In this document: positions 45,152 to 54,940 of the stretch, one piece after another
Layout of the letters: each line of letters begins with the position of its first letter
Position numbering within the stretch: the stretch's first letter is position 1
Assembly: GCF_943193095.1 (NCBI RefSeq)
Contig: NZ_CALPCV010000006.1
Span: forward strand, 41,140 to 105,139
Direction: 5' to 3'
Origin: Parasutterella muris
GTDB lineage: Bacteria > Pseudomonadota > Gammaproteobacteria > Burkholderiales > Burkholderiaceae_F
DNA length: 64,000 nt
Notes under the pieces: model-generated
Database searches by the model: none
What the model was told of the DNA's origin: nothing
Seen by the model: the letters and a program-made list of their open reading frames with translations, nothing else
Position numbers and translations under genes: made by a program

Positions 45152-45934
45152 TCAGAGTTTCTCAAGAAGCGACTTCATCTTGGCCGCTTTCTCGTCCAGT
45201 TCCTTCTGTTCTTCCGCACGCTTCTGCGCAAATTCCGTCTCGTCAATATCGTAGAGCGCGGGGCCCTTTGCGGATTTTCTGACCATCTCCAGCACACGCT
45301 CATGCTCGCTTAAATCTTCTTCTGAAGCGCGGATCACCGGAAGCTCCCCGACGGAGACACTCTCGTGGCGCGCAACGGACGCGACAGACGCCGCGTCCAT
45401 ATCGAACGAGGTCTGCTGCTGTTTGAGAACCAAGTAAACCTGAGCGAGAAGTTCCGCGTCGAGCAGAGCACCGTGCCCCTCTCTCTCGCGCTGAGAGGTA
45501 TCGATATTGAGGCGTTTGCAGAGCGCGTCCAGGTTATTGTGCATCTGCGGATAGACGCTTCTTGCGATTTCCAAAGAATCCACAATTTCGCACCCGAGAT
45601 CGCGAAGCTTGGGTTTGCCGATCTTTTCCAGTTCAGCGTCCAGGAAGCCCTCATCGAATGCCGCGTTATGAATAATCAGACGAGCGCCTTTGACGAAATC
45701 GATAAATTCGTCGGCCTTGTCTTCAAACTTAGGCTTGTCGACCAGCATCTCGTTCGTGATCTTATGCACCTCGATCACGTCGGCTTCCATCTTTCTTTCA
45801 GGGTTTAAATAAGTATGAAAGTTCCGATTCGTGATGCCGTGATCACTCAGCTCCACGCAGCCGATTTCGATAATGCGGTCGCCTTCTTTAACCGCGAAGC
45901 CGGTGGTTTCGGTATCCAGACAAATCTCTCTCAC
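45152..45934 (-). CDS. dnaQ: DNA polymerase III epsilon subunit (proofreading exonuclease)
   Basis: A 260-residue DnaQ-type 3'-5' exonuclease. The start is GTG with GGGA upstream. Exo I is CLDTETTG, Exo II lies in LIIHNAAFDEGFL, and Exo III is GHGALLDAELLAQVYL. About 80 residues after the exonuclease domain form a charged tail for binding the alpha subunit. rnhA, often the divergent or adjacent partner in proteobacteria, is not here. Confidence 0.94.
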   Translation of the reverse strand: MREICLDTETTGFAVKEGDRIIEIGCVELSDHGITNRNFHTYLNPERKMEADVIEVHKITNEMLVDKPKFEDKADEFIDFVKGARLIIHNAAFDEGFLDAELEKIGKPKLRDLGCEIVDSLEIARSVYPQMHNNLDALCKRLNIDTSQREREGHGALLDAELLAQVYLVLKQQQTSFDMDAASVASVARHESVSVGELPVIRASEEDLSEHERVLEMVRKSAKGPALYDIDETEFAQKRAEEQKELDEKAAKMKSLLEKL

Positions 45935-46105
45935 AGCTTTTCCCGTATGTTTTTAATATCGCACGAGTTTAGCGCATCGACCGCTCTTCATCCGCTCAAG
46001 CATTCTCTTCAGTTGCAAATTCCGACAATAATGCCAGCTCTAAAAAAAACTTTCCCGCGCCGATGCTCTGGCATTCGGACGCAGGATGAATCATTGAAAC
46101 TTCTG

Positions 46106-47206
46106 TTAGTTCAGCGAGGCCGTTTCCAGCATCTTACCGTTAGTCAGCCAGTCGTGCAGCTTCTGTATATCGTGGTTGCGGGCTGCTTTGTTGGGCGCGT
46201 CAAGGAAAATCATCGCCACGGGACGTCCGGAAATATTGGTCTGCATAACCATGCAGTAGCCTGCGGCTGTCGTCAGACCGGTTTTCTGAAGTTCGATATC
46301 CCAGTTGTCATTAGCGACAAAACTATTGGTTGTGCGGCTCACAACATAACGCTTTCCGACGCTGAAGGAAGCTTCAGGTGTTGTCGAAAGATCACGAATC
46401 ACATCGTGCTCGGCAGCCGCCGCGATCAAGTGCGACAGATCAAGCGCGGAACACTTGTTACCGTTATTGAGACCGATTGAGTCGTAAAAAACCGAGTCAT
46501 CCATCGCAAGCAGAACCGCCTTTGCGTTCATTTCGGAAATGAACTTGGCTTTTCCGCCCGGGAATGTTCTTGCAAGGAAATGCGCTGCGCGGTTGTCTGA
46601 ACTCATTAAAGCCAGATGAAGCGCCTGTTTGCGGGAGAGGACCATGCCTTTTCTCAGCTTGCTGCGTGCGCTTGACTTAACAAAATCCTCGGTCGTCACA
46701 GCAAACTTCTGATCCAGATCAACACCGGACTCCACGATCACAAGCGCGGTCATCAGCTTGGTAATGGAAGCGATCGGAAGCGAGGTATCGGCGTTCTTCT
46801 CATAGAGAATCTGATCATTTTCCATATCATAGGCAAGCACTGCCGTGGTCGAGAGCGCGAGCGGATCGGAGGAGCCGCGCAGTCCCATCAGCTGAGCGTA
46901 CGAGGGGCCTCTCACGTGACGGCGTGCGTAGGTCTTTCTCTTCTTTGCGTAATGTTTGGAGGAAGCAAACTTGCGGGAGGCTGAAGAGGAAACTTTCTTA
47001 GTCGTTTTGCGGGCGGCTGCGACGTTCTTCTTTCCTTTGGAGGCTTTCTTTGCGCTTGCGGCCTTCTTTGCCGGGGCTTTTGCGGTTTTTGTCGTGTTCA
47101 CTTTCTTAACCGATGCCGGACGCTTGTTCTGAGCTGCCTGAACTTCCGGCGCCGCTGAAGCCGTTAAAAGAAAAAATGCACAAAAAAACGACGCAAGTAG
47201 CCGCAT
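46106..47206 (-). CDS. pbpG: D-alanyl-D-alanine endopeptidase, PbpG-like (peptidase S11)
   Basis: A penicillin-binding peptidase that trims peptidoglycan crosslinks in the periplasm. A signal peptide (1-24, ending EVQA) is followed by an unusually long lysine/alanine-rich segment to about residue 100, then the S11 domain with S147xxK150 in PIASITKLMTAL, SSDN, and KTG in LQKTGLTTAAGYC. There is no membrane-anchoring helix at the C-terminus, which favours PbpG over DacA/DacC. AGGGG precedes the ATG. The basic linker could bind anionic wall or outer-membrane components. Confidence 0.88.
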   Translation of the reverse strand: MRLLASFFCAFFLLTASAAPEVQAAQNKRPASVKKVNTTKTAKAPAKKAASAKKASKGKKNVAAARKTTKKVSSSASRKFASSKHYAKKRKTYARRHVRGPSYAQLMGLRGSSDPLALSTTAVLAYDMENDQILYEKNADTSLPIASITKLMTALVIVESGVDLDQKFAVTTEDFVKSSARSKLRKGMVLSRKQALHLALMSSDNRAAHFLARTFPGGKAKFISEMNAKAVLLAMDDSVFYDSIGLNNGNKCSALDLSHLIAAAAEHDVIRDLSTTPEASFSVGKRYVVSRTTNSFVANDNWDIELQKTGLTTAAGYCMVMQTNISGRPVAMIFLDAPNKAARNHDIQKLHDWLTNGKMLETASLN

Positions 47207-47356
47207 TTACTTCCCCTTATGATTTGATTTGCCGCACGCAGTTAAATTTTGACTTTATTTATGCTTAGATGCAAATAAAGAAGCACGTAAAATCCGCCAG
47301 TTGGCAGAAAAATACGGGAAATTACCTATCAAAAATCCGCAGGCAGCATTAAAAAC

Positions 47357-50300
47357 TTACCATTTTCTTACGATGCTTTCCCACATTTTTTTCAGTCTTT
47401 TCACACTAATGGGTACAGGAGTTCGCAATTCCTGCGCAAAGAGCGAAACACGAAGCTCCTGGAGCATGTTGGCGAATTCGGCAAGCTGCGGATCATAGAC
47501 GCCCTTACGCGAAGCAAGCTCACGCTTATAGGGGACCGTCAGTTCATGGATGCTTTCCATGCGTTCGGCGTCCCTGTTCGGATCGTTTCTCAGCCGCTCA
47601 ATGCGTACCTGAATCGCTTTCATATACCGCGAATAGTGTTTGAGGCGATCCATCGGTACCTTCCTGATAAAGTGCGGTTCAAACAGATCGAAAAGCTGCT
47701 GCGTGATATCTTCGTGCACTTTTTCGTAGGCTTTGATGCCGTTAAGCTTTTGCTGAGCGAGCGCGGCTTCGGCAACAATCGCGGAAAGAAGCCTCCCGAG
47801 TTCGAGTGCGAGCAGATTCAGTTTTTCTTTGACTCTGCCGAGCATTTCCCCGAATTGTTCTTTATTCATCGGGAGCTCCTCCGTAAACGCGGCGCTTTCA
47901 ATCGCAGCGTCAATCACGTCGGCTTTGATTTCCTCAAATGACGGAAATGCTTTTCTAAGGCTCACGATTGACGCGCCCTGTATCTGCGTTGTCTGAAGCG
48001 ACTTCAGATTTTTATCGAGGTATTTAATCTGCTCCTTCAGAGCGATTCGAATCAGGCGCACCAAACCTTTCTTATGAAGCTCCTGAGCCTGCTGGGGATC
48101 GTCAAAGACCTCAAGAGAGCAGTATTCTCCTTTATCCACGAGCGCGGGATGTCCGATTAAAGAAAGGCCCTTGCGTTTAATTTCCATGACTTCGGGCAGT
48201 TCTCCGAAATTCCATTCCGTAATTTGCTCCTGCAGCTCTTCTGCAACTTTGCTGTCTTTTGAAGCGATATTCTGAAAGGTCTCTCGCGCCTGAGCGCTGA
48301 GCGCGCTTCTCAGCTGAGGGATGCTTCGCGACATATCGAGCTGTCTGCCGTGTTCATCCACCACTTTGTAATTCATGCTGAGATGCGGCGGCAGCATTTC
48401 CAATTTGAAATCCGCCTTACGGATATCGATTCGGAACTGTTCTTTGGCTTCGGCGATAATCGTCTCAAACAGGTCTCCTTTAGGGACCTCGTGACGCTGA
48501 GCAAAGGCTTTCGCCCAATCGGGCAGCGGCACAAAATGACGTCTCAGCCTCTGCGGAAGACTCTTGAGAAGCATCTGAACTTTTTCTTTGACCATACCGG
48601 GCACGAGCCACTCGAGTCGTTCCGCGTCAAGCTGATTCAGCGCAAAAAGCGGCACCGTAAGTGTGACGCCGTCGCGAACGCTGCCCGGATCAAAGTTATA
48701 GTTGAGCGCCATCGGGACGCCGGCGATTTCCAGTTTCTTCGGGAAATATTCGATCGTAATGCCGGAAGCGTCATAGCGCATCAGATCGGTTTTTGTCAGG
48801 TAAAGCAGTTTCTGGCTGTCCTGCTCTACCTGAGCGCGCCACTTATCAAAAGTGCTCTGACTGATAACTTCTTTCGGAATCCGTTTGTCATAAAAGTCAT
48901 AAATCAGACTGTCGTCCACCAGCACGTCCGGACGCCGTGACTTGTGTTCCATCTCACGAATATCACGGATCATCGCCATATTGTGCTGCCAGAACGGCGC
49001 CCTGCTCTCGTAGTCCTCCTGTACGAGCGCTTCTCTGATGAAGAGTTCTCTTGCGAGCGCAGGATCTTTCTTAGAGAAATCCACTCTTCTCTGTCCGTAC
49101 ACCGGAAGACCGTAGAGCGTCGCTTTTTCAAACGCGACCACATGACCGGCTTTCTTTTCCCAATGCGGATCACTCCAGGATTTTTTCAGAAGGTGCGCTC
49201 CGACCTTCTCGAGCCATTCCGGCTCGATATTGGCGATCGTCCTCGCATATAAGCGTGACGTTTCCATTAATTCGGACGCCATGATCCATTTGCCGCTCTT
49301 TTTCGCAATGGAGGAGCCGGGCCAAGGCCAGAACTTAATGCCTCGGGCACCTGTATAAGGCGGAGTGCGGAAATCCGCATCTAAATTCTTAAAGCCGACG
49401 TTGCCCAAGAGTCCCGTAAGCAGCGCCTTGTGCAGCTGCTCGTACGTTGCGGGCGCCGTATTGACGCGCCAGCCGAGTTCCGCGACCAAATCCTTCAGCT
49501 GTCGATATACGTCGCGCCACTCACGAAGGCGTTTGACCGAAAGAAAATTCTGACGGAACTTCTGATCGAGCAGTCGATTGCTTTCTTTATTCGCAATTTC
49601 GTTCTGCGTCCAGTTCCAGAGTTTGAGCCAGGAGTTGAAGTCACTCTTATCATCACCAAATTTTTTATGCGCTTCAGCGGCTTTTTCCTGAGCGTCCAAG
49701 GGTCGCTCGCGCGGATCCTGAATCGAGATCGCCGAAGCAATAACAAGCACTTCGGCAAGCGCCTGATTTTCTTCAGCGGCCTGCAGCATGCGCGCAATTC
49801 TTGCGTCCAGCGGCAGGCGAGCGAGTTTCCAGCCGATTTGTGTCAGCTCTCCGCCTCGCTCCGTCACGGCATTCAGCTCCCTCAGAAGGTCGTAACCGTC
49901 GGAAATCGCTCTCGGAAGCGGCGCTTCGACAAAAGGAAACTCTCTGACGTCCGTCAGGTGAAGTGATTTCATGCGAAGAATAACGGTTGCCAAAGAGCTT
50001 CGCAGAATTTCCGGATCAGTAAATTCCGGTCTGCGATTGAAATCGTCCTCGTCATAAAGACGAATACAGATACCGTTGGCGACACGGCCGCATCGACCGG
50101 CTCTCTGCTGAGCGGCCGCCTGACTGATCGCCTCGACCTGCAGCTGTTCCACCTTATTGCGGTAGGAATAGCGTTTGACACGAGCCAGACCGCTGTCCAC
50201 CACATAACGAATCCCGGGAACCGTCAGCGAGGTTTCAGCGATATTGGTGGAAAGAACAATCCTTCTTCGGCCGCCGCTCCGGAAAATTCGGTCCTGCTCT

Positions 50301-51478
50301 TCGATACTCAGGCGAGAAAACAGCGGAAGAATTTCCACGCCCTTCTGCGCGAATTCGGAAAGTGCTTCAGAAGCTTCACGGATTTCGCGTTCGCCGGGAA
50401 GAAAGACCAGAATATCTCCGCTGCCCGCGCTCATCAGTTCCGAGCAGGCATCGGCGATCGCGCTCATCATTGTCTTATCGTCGCTCTCGTCCGTATCTTC
50501 GATCGGACGGTAGCGGATTTGGACCGGATAGAGACGCCCCGAAACATTAATAATCGGAACAGGTTTTCCGTTGACCGGCTCAAAGTGTTTGGCAAAACGT
50601 TCCGAGTCGATCGTCGCCGACGTGATAATAACTTTCAGATCGGGGCGCTTAGGCAGAATTTCCCGCAGGTAGCCGAGCAGGAAATCGATATTGAGACTTC
50701 TTTCATGCGCCTCGTCAATGATAATCGTGTCATATGCCTTTAAGAGCCGGTCGTGCTGAGTTTCAGCAAGGAGAATGCCGTCTGTCATCAGTTTGACGGA
50801 CGCGCCGGGCTGGATTTCATCTTTGAACCGAATCTTGTAGCCCACGACAGAGCCGAGCTCGGCGCCCATTTCCTCAGAAATTCTTTTTGCAATCGACGTT
50901 GCCGCGATACGGCGAGGCTGAGTGTGTCCGATCAGGCCTTTTGTGCCGCGTCCGACCATCATTGCGATTTTAGGAAGCTGAGTTGTTTTACCGGAACCGG
51001 TTTCGCCCGAGACGATCACAACCTGATTATTTTTTATCGCTTCGGCGATTTCATCTGCTCTTTCGCTAACCGGCAGCTGCTCTTCGAGCTGAAGTTTTGG
51101 CGGAACGTTTCTGACTTCGCTCTTTTTGCCTGAAGACGGTGCTGTCTCAGTCTTCTTCGGCTGTGTTTTATTTTTTACTTCTTTCTTCTTTTCGGCCTCC
51201 GCGCTCGATCCGATCTGATGGCGAAGCGCCTTCAGCTGAGAAAAGTCCTTCAAAGAAGTTCCGGGCTGTTTTTTTACCGGAACCTTGTTCTTCTGGGGCG
51301 TTTGTTTTTTCTCCGGCTGCTCAGTCTTCTTCTCTGTTCGAGGAACCGTCTTTGGCACATTAGGCTTTTTGTGCTGCGTCGGTTTTACATTCTTTTCAGC
51401 AGCCTTCGGTTGTTCTGTTTTCTTTGCGGCCGCCGCTTTTTCAAGTTTTGCTCTTAAATCTTTAAAGTTGTCTGCCAT
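47357..51478 (-). CDS. hrpA: ATP-dependent RNA helicase HrpA
   Basis: A DEAH-box helicase involved in mRNA processing and in rescuing stalled ribosomes. From the ATG at 51478 it has 1373 residues; a TTG at 51535 is in frame but less likely. A lysine- and proline-rich N-terminus of about 130 residues precedes motif I (SGETGSGKTTQLPK), DEAH in IIIDEAHERSLN, SATID, and QRAGRCGRVANG. The helicase-associated domains follow, and the C-terminal third is the large region characteristic of HrpA. Transcribed alone, divergent from argA. Confidence 0.94.
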   Translation of the reverse strand: MADNFKDLRAKLEKAAAAKKTEQPKAAEKNVKPTQHKKPNVPKTVPRTEKKTEQPEKKQTPQKNKVPVKKQPGTSLKDFSQLKALRHQIGSSAEAEKKKEVKNKTQPKKTETAPSSGKKSEVRNVPPKLQLEEQLPVSERADEIAEAIKNNQVVIVSGETGSGKTTQLPKIAMMVGRGTKGLIGHTQPRRIAATSIAKRISEEMGAELGSVVGYKIRFKDEIQPGASVKLMTDGILLAETQHDRLLKAYDTIIIDEAHERSLNIDFLLGYLREILPKRPDLKVIITSATIDSERFAKHFEPVNGKPVPIINVSGRLYPVQIRYRPIEDTDESDDKTMMSAIADACSELMSAGSGDILVFLPGEREIREASEALSEFAQKGVEILPLFSRLSIEEQDRIFRSGGRRRIVLSTNIAETSLTVPGIRYVVDSGLARVKRYSYRNKVEQLQVEAISQAAAQQRAGRCGRVANGICIRLYDEDDFNRRPEFTDPEILRSSLATVILRMKSLHLTDVREFPFVEAPLPRAISDGYDLLRELNAVTERGGELTQIGWKLARLPLDARIARMLQAAEENQALAEVLVIASAISIQDPRERPLDAQEKAAEAHKKFGDDKSDFNSWLKLWNWTQNEIANKESNRLLDQKFRQNFLSVKRLREWRDVYRQLKDLVAELGWRVNTAPATYEQLHKALLTGLLGNVGFKNLDADFRTPPYTGARGIKFWPWPGSSIAKKSGKWIMASELMETSRLYARTIANIEPEWLEKVGAHLLKKSWSDPHWEKKAGHVVAFEKATLYGLPVYGQRRVDFSKKDPALARELFIREALVQEDYESRAPFWQHNMAMIRDIREMEHKSRRPDVLVDDSLIYDFYDKRIPKEVISQSTFDKWRAQVEQDSQKLLYLTKTDLMRYDASGITIEYFPKKLEIAGVPMALNYNFDPGSVRDGVTLTVPLFALNQLDAERLEWLVPGMVKEKVQMLLKSLPQRLRRHFVPLPDWAKAFAQRHEVPKGDLFETIIAEAKEQFRIDIRKADFKLEMLPPHLSMNYKVVDEHGRQLDMSRSIPQLRSALSAQARETFQNIASKDSKVAEELQEQITEWNFGELPEVMEIKRKGLSLIGHPALVDKGEYCSLEVFDDPQQAQELHKKGLVRLIRIALKEQIKYLDKNLKSLQTTQIQGASIVSLRKAFPSFEEIKADVIDAAIESAAFTEELPMNKEQFGEMLGRVKEKLNLLALELGRLLSAIVAEAALAQQKLNGIKAYEKVHEDITQQLFDLFEPHFIRKVPMDRLKHYSRYMKAIQVRIERLRNDPNRDAERMESIHELTVPYKRELASRKGVYDPQLAEFANMLQELRVSLFAQELRTPVPISVKRLKKMWESIVRKW

Positions 51479-51771
51479 GGCAGTGGAATTCTTTTTCAAT
51501 AAGTAATTCGAGTAAGGATAAAACTTTTTCTTCAATTAGTTAGGCAAGATTATGCCCGAGACAAGGAATATCCAAACGATTAAAGACTGCGCAAATGTTT
51601 CAAAAGAAGTATCGGTGCGCCTAAAAAATCAGAAGACCGCAGCCATCCCGAATTTCTCTTAAACCAATCCGCTCAAAACCGCAGAATGAAGATCCGCAGA
51701 AAATATTCGGCGCATCAAAATCATTAAAATGGTCCCTAATTTTTATACAACCTTTATTCTTGATTTCGACA

Positions 51772-53103
51772 ATGACTGACACCACATCCGATATGGAAGA
51801 GCCGGGCCTTGAATGGGTTGACTGGTTCAGAAGCGTCGCGCCTTATATTCACGCCATTCGCGGCAAGACCGTCGTAATCTGTCTTGCGGGTGAAATGATC
51901 CGGGAAGATCACTTCAACAGCTTCATCGCCGATATCAGCATGATGTCCGCGATCGGCGCAAGAATTGTGCTCGTCTACGGCGTAAGACCGCAGGTCGAAG
52001 AACTCATGGGACTGAAAGCCGTCGAGTCCCGCTACGTAAGCGGCATTCGCATCACCGACGCTCAGGCGCTCAGCTGCGTAAAGGAAGCCGCAGGCGAAGT
52101 CAGATTGGATATCGAGGCCGCTTTCTCACAGGGACTGCCGAACACTCCGATGGCGCACAGCCAGTGCCGCGTCGTCAGCGGAAACTTCGTGACCGCGCGC
52201 CCCCTCGGTATTATCGACGGAACCGATTACCAGCTCACCGGCGTTGTCCGCAAAGTAGATAAGGAAGCGATTAAAAGAGAACTCGATTTCGGCAATATCG
52301 TGCTGATCGCTCCGCTCGGCTTCTCTCCGACCGGAGAGGCGTTCAATCTGACCTGCGAAGATCTTGCCTCCTCTGTCGCGGGCGAACTTAAAGCGGAAAA
52401 ACTCGCCTTCCTCACTAATGTCGACGGTGTCAGAAGATTCGGTGAAGTCGTCACCGAACTGACGGTTCAGGAAGCAAACGAATTTGTGAGCAAAAAACTT
52501 GTCGATGACGAGGATATTTACAACCTTCGCTACGCTCTTAAGGCGCTTAACCTCGGCGTCTCGCGCGTGCACATTGTCCCCTACGCGCTCAACGGCGGCA
52601 TTCTTGAAGAGTTCTTTACGCACGACGGCGTGGGGACCATGATCACGTCCGAGAATCTCGAGTCGCTCAGACAGGCAACCGCAGACGACGTCTCCGGCCT
52701 CATCAAACTGCTTGAACCGCTTGAAGAAGACGGTACCTTGGTGAAGCGCCCGAGAGAAAAGCTTGAACGCGAAATCAATCGATTCTATGTGCTTGAGCAT
52801 GACGGAATTATTTACGGCAGTGCAGCCCTCTACCCGTTCCCCAACGAGAAGCTCGGAGAAATGGGCGCACTGACGGTTGACTCCGCCTATCAGGGTTCCG
52901 GTGACGGCGAACGCCTTTTAAAACATATTGAAAACGAAGCCAGAAAAGTCGGACTTACCCGATTGTTCGTGCTGACCACTCGAACCATGCATTGGTTCCT
53001 CAAGCGCGGATTCCGCCCGGCAAGCGTCGAGGACCTTCCGATCGAAAAGCGCAAACTCTATAACTGGCAGCGCCGTTCACAAATCTTTATCAAAGATCTC
53101 TAG
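51772..53103 (+). CDS. argA: Amino-acid N-acetyltransferase (N-acetylglutamate synthase)
   Basis: Catalyses the first step of arginine biosynthesis, acetylating glutamate with acetyl-CoA. The ATG at 51772 gives 443 residues. A TTG at 51760 and an ATG at 51793 are alternatives, and none has a clear ribosome-binding site. An amino-acid-kinase domain (ARIVLVYGVRPQVEE, VVSGNFVTARPLGI, GEAFNLTCEDLA) is followed by a GNAT domain (AALYPFPNEKLGEMGALTV, TRTMHWFLKRGF). The kinase domain serves arginine feedback in this family. yggX follows 55 bp downstream, a frequent pairing in Burkholderiales. Confidence 0.95.
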   Translation: MTDTTSDMEEPGLEWVDWFRSVAPYIHAIRGKTVVICLAGEMIREDHFNSFIADISMMSAIGARIVLVYGVRPQVEELMGLKAVESRYVSGIRITDAQALSCVKEAAGEVRLDIEAAFSQGLPNTPMAHSQCRVVSGNFVTARPLGIIDGTDYQLTGVVRKVDKEAIKRELDFGNIVLIAPLGFSPTGEAFNLTCEDLASSVAGELKAEKLAFLTNVDGVRRFGEVVTELTVQEANEFVSKKLVDDEDIYNLRYALKALNLGVSRVHIVPYALNGGILEEFFTHDGVGTMITSENLESLRQATADDVSGLIKLLEPLEEDGTLVKRPREKLEREINRFYVLEHDGIIYGSAALYPFPNEKLGEMGALTVDSAYQGSGDGERLLKHIENEARKVGLTRLFVLTTRTMHWFLKRGFRPASVEDLPIEKRKLYNWQRRSQIFIKDL

Positions 53104-53158
53104 CTATTTTGGAGAATCTCTGTACACTATCCCGAAACTTTTTAAAGGAAATATACAA

Positions 53159-53437
53159 ATGGCACATATGGTTCAGTGCGTAAAACTCGGCCATGAGGCA
53201 GAAGGCCTCGATCTGCCGCCGCTTCCCGGCGCGCTTGGCATGAAGATTTACAACAACGTCTCCAAAGAAGCCTGGGAACAGTGGAAGCATCTTCAGACCA
53301 TGATTGTTAACGAAAACCGCCTTTCTATGGCTGATCCCCGCGCCCGCAAGTGGCTGATGGAACAGATTGAAGCGCATTTCTTCGGTGAAGGCGTTGCCCA
53401 TCCCGAAGGCTACGTTGAGCCCGAAAAGAAGGCCTAA
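53159..53437 (+). CDS. yggX: YggX-type Fe(II)-trafficking / oxidative-damage protection protein
   Basis: A 92-residue member of the YggX family, which protects iron-sulfur proteins. It starts HMVQCVKLGHEAEGLD with the conserved cysteine at residue 7, and continues with PLPGALGMKIYNNVSKEAW, HLQTMIVNENRL and MEQIEAHFFGEG. AGGA precedes the ATG by about 9 nt. It closes the argA-yggX unit, which ends at a strong terminator. Confidence 0.96.
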   Translation: MAHMVQCVKLGHEAEGLDLPPLPGALGMKIYNNVSKEAWEQWKHLQTMIVNENRLSMADPRARKWLMEQIEAHFFGEGVAHPEGYVEPEKKA

Positions 53438-53456
53438 GCCTTTCACCGCCGACACC

Positions 53457-53482
53457 AAACTCCGCCCGCGCGGAGTTTTTTT
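53457..53482 (+). terminator. Terminator of argA-yggX
   Basis: ACTCCGC (53459-53465) and GCGGAGT (53470-53476) pair around CCGC and are followed by seven T. Confidence 0.9.
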
Positions 53483-53666
53483 ATTGCCGGACGCAAATAC
53501 CAACTTATACGCATCAGTCGTTTTAAATAATTTGCGAGAAAAACTTCGCAGCAGCCTGCGCCTTCGAAATGAGAATAAAAATATTATCGAAAATCCATAA
53601 ATTTCAGGGAAAATTTTTCAATAATGTACTATACATCAAGGCATTCACTCATTTAGGAGATATGTG

Positions 53667-54815
53667 ATGACTCTTAATCGTCGTCAGCTTTTTCGTCTGA
53701 CCGGCGCCTCTCTTGGTACCGCTCTTGTTTCTGCCGGCTCTTCCGCCGCCTTTGCCGAACAGCCGGAATTTACCGCACCGACTAAACAAAATCCTTTGCT
53801 CTTATCCTTTAACGAAAACCCGCTCGGCATGAGCCAAAAGGCTAAAGAAGCCATCGCCAGGGCCGCTTTATACGGTTCCCGCTACCCTTTCCAGCAGGTG
53901 GTTCAGTTTAAGAAAGACTTGGCTAAATTTGTCGGCGTCACACCCGATGAAGTTCTTCTCACACACGGCTCCGCGGAAGCGATTCGCGCCACAATCGAGG
54001 CCTACAACCTGAAGAACACTGTTCTCGTTCAGCCGGAACTGACTTACGGTGACGGCGCGATGGTTGCCGAACACAACGGCATGCCGATCAAGAACGTTAA
54101 GATGGGACCGAACTGGAGTGTCGATCTCGAAGCGCTCAAAAAAGCGGCCGCTTCCGAAGCTAAAAAGCACCATGTAATCGTTTATCTGGTGAACCCGAAC
54201 AACCCCACTTCGACCATTGCCGACTGCGGCTTCTTGATCAAATGGATCAAGTCTCAGCCGAAAAATACCTTCTTCGTTCTGGATGAAGCTTACGGCGAAT
54301 TTGTCAATGACCCTTCTTTCAAGTCCGGTGTAGAACTTGTAAAACAGGGCTTTGACAATCTGGTCGTCCTGAAAACTTTCTCCAAGATTTTCGCCATGGC
54401 CGGTATGCGTCTCGGCTATGCGATCGGTGCCGTCAGCGTGATCAACAAGATCCGTGATCACGTCGCCTACGAAGTCATGATGAATCAGTCCACGCTGGCA
54501 GCAGCGATGGCGGAAATGAACGACAAGGAATTCCTTGCCGAATCCAAAGAAAGCAACGACAAAGCTCGTGAAATTCTGTACAAAGCTTTGGATGAACTCA
54601 AGATTCCGTATCTTCCGAGCCAGACCAACTTCGTATTTATCGACTTGAAAGCGCCCCTGAAACCGTTCTTCGAACATATGAAGGACGAAAACATCATGGT
54701 GGGCCGTCCCTTCCCGCCTGCTCTGCAGTGGTGCCGTATTTCTCTCGGAACGCCTGCTGAAATGACGTACTTCGTCGAGAAACTCAAGGAATTCCGTAAG
54801 AAAGGCTGGATATAA
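53667..54815 (+). CDS. Tat-exported PLP-dependent aminotransferase (class I/II, HisC-like)
   Basis: A 382-residue fold-type I aminotransferase with a twin-arginine signal peptide: NRRQLFRLTGASLG, an alanine-rich core and cleavage near AAFA (residue 30). The body resembles HisC: NENPLGMS, LTHGSAEAIRA, NPNNPTSTI, FVLDEAYGEF and the Schiff-base lysine in LKTFSKIFAMAGMRLGYA. The export signal implies PLP is bound in the cytoplasm and the folded enzyme is exported. The substrate is unknown, and routine histidine biosynthesis is unlikely for a periplasmic enzyme. AGGAG precedes the ATG by 7 nt. It is a single gene with its own terminator. Confidence 0.85.
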   Translation: MTLNRRQLFRLTGASLGTALVSAGSSAAFAEQPEFTAPTKQNPLLLSFNENPLGMSQKAKEAIARAALYGSRYPFQQVVQFKKDLAKFVGVTPDEVLLTHGSAEAIRATIEAYNLKNTVLVQPELTYGDGAMVAEHNGMPIKNVKMGPNWSVDLEALKKAAASEAKKHHVIVYLVNPNNPTSTIADCGFLIKWIKSQPKNTFFVLDEAYGEFVNDPSFKSGVELVKQGFDNLVVLKTFSKIFAMAGMRLGYAIGAVSVINKIRDHVAYEVMMNQSTLAAAMAEMNDKEFLAESKESNDKAREILYKALDELKIPYLPSQTNFVFIDLKAPLKPFFEHMKDENIMVGRPFPPALQWCRISLGTPAEMTYFVEKLKEFRKKGWI

Positions 54816-54840
54816 CCGCTGCCATAGCTGAATAGGATAT

Positions 54841-54867
54841 AACGGAGCCGCGACGGCTCCGTTTTTT
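54841..54867 (+). terminator. Terminator of the exported aminotransferase gene
   Basis: A perfect 10-bp stem AACGGAGCCG/CGGCTCCGTT with a CGA loop is followed by a T run. Confidence 0.92.
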
Positions 54868-54872
54868 AATGC

Positions 54873-54907
54873 CTAAAAAAAAGACCGCAGCGGTTTTAGG
54901 GCTGCGG
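54873..54907 (-). terminator. Terminator of the TRAP operon
   Basis: CCGCAGC (54885-54891) and GCTGCGG (54901-54907) form the stem, and the minus strand continues with eight T. It lies back-to-back with the aminotransferase terminator. Confidence 0.85.
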
Positions 54908-54940
54908 AAAATGACGAACAATGAAAGGGTAGTCAAACTG

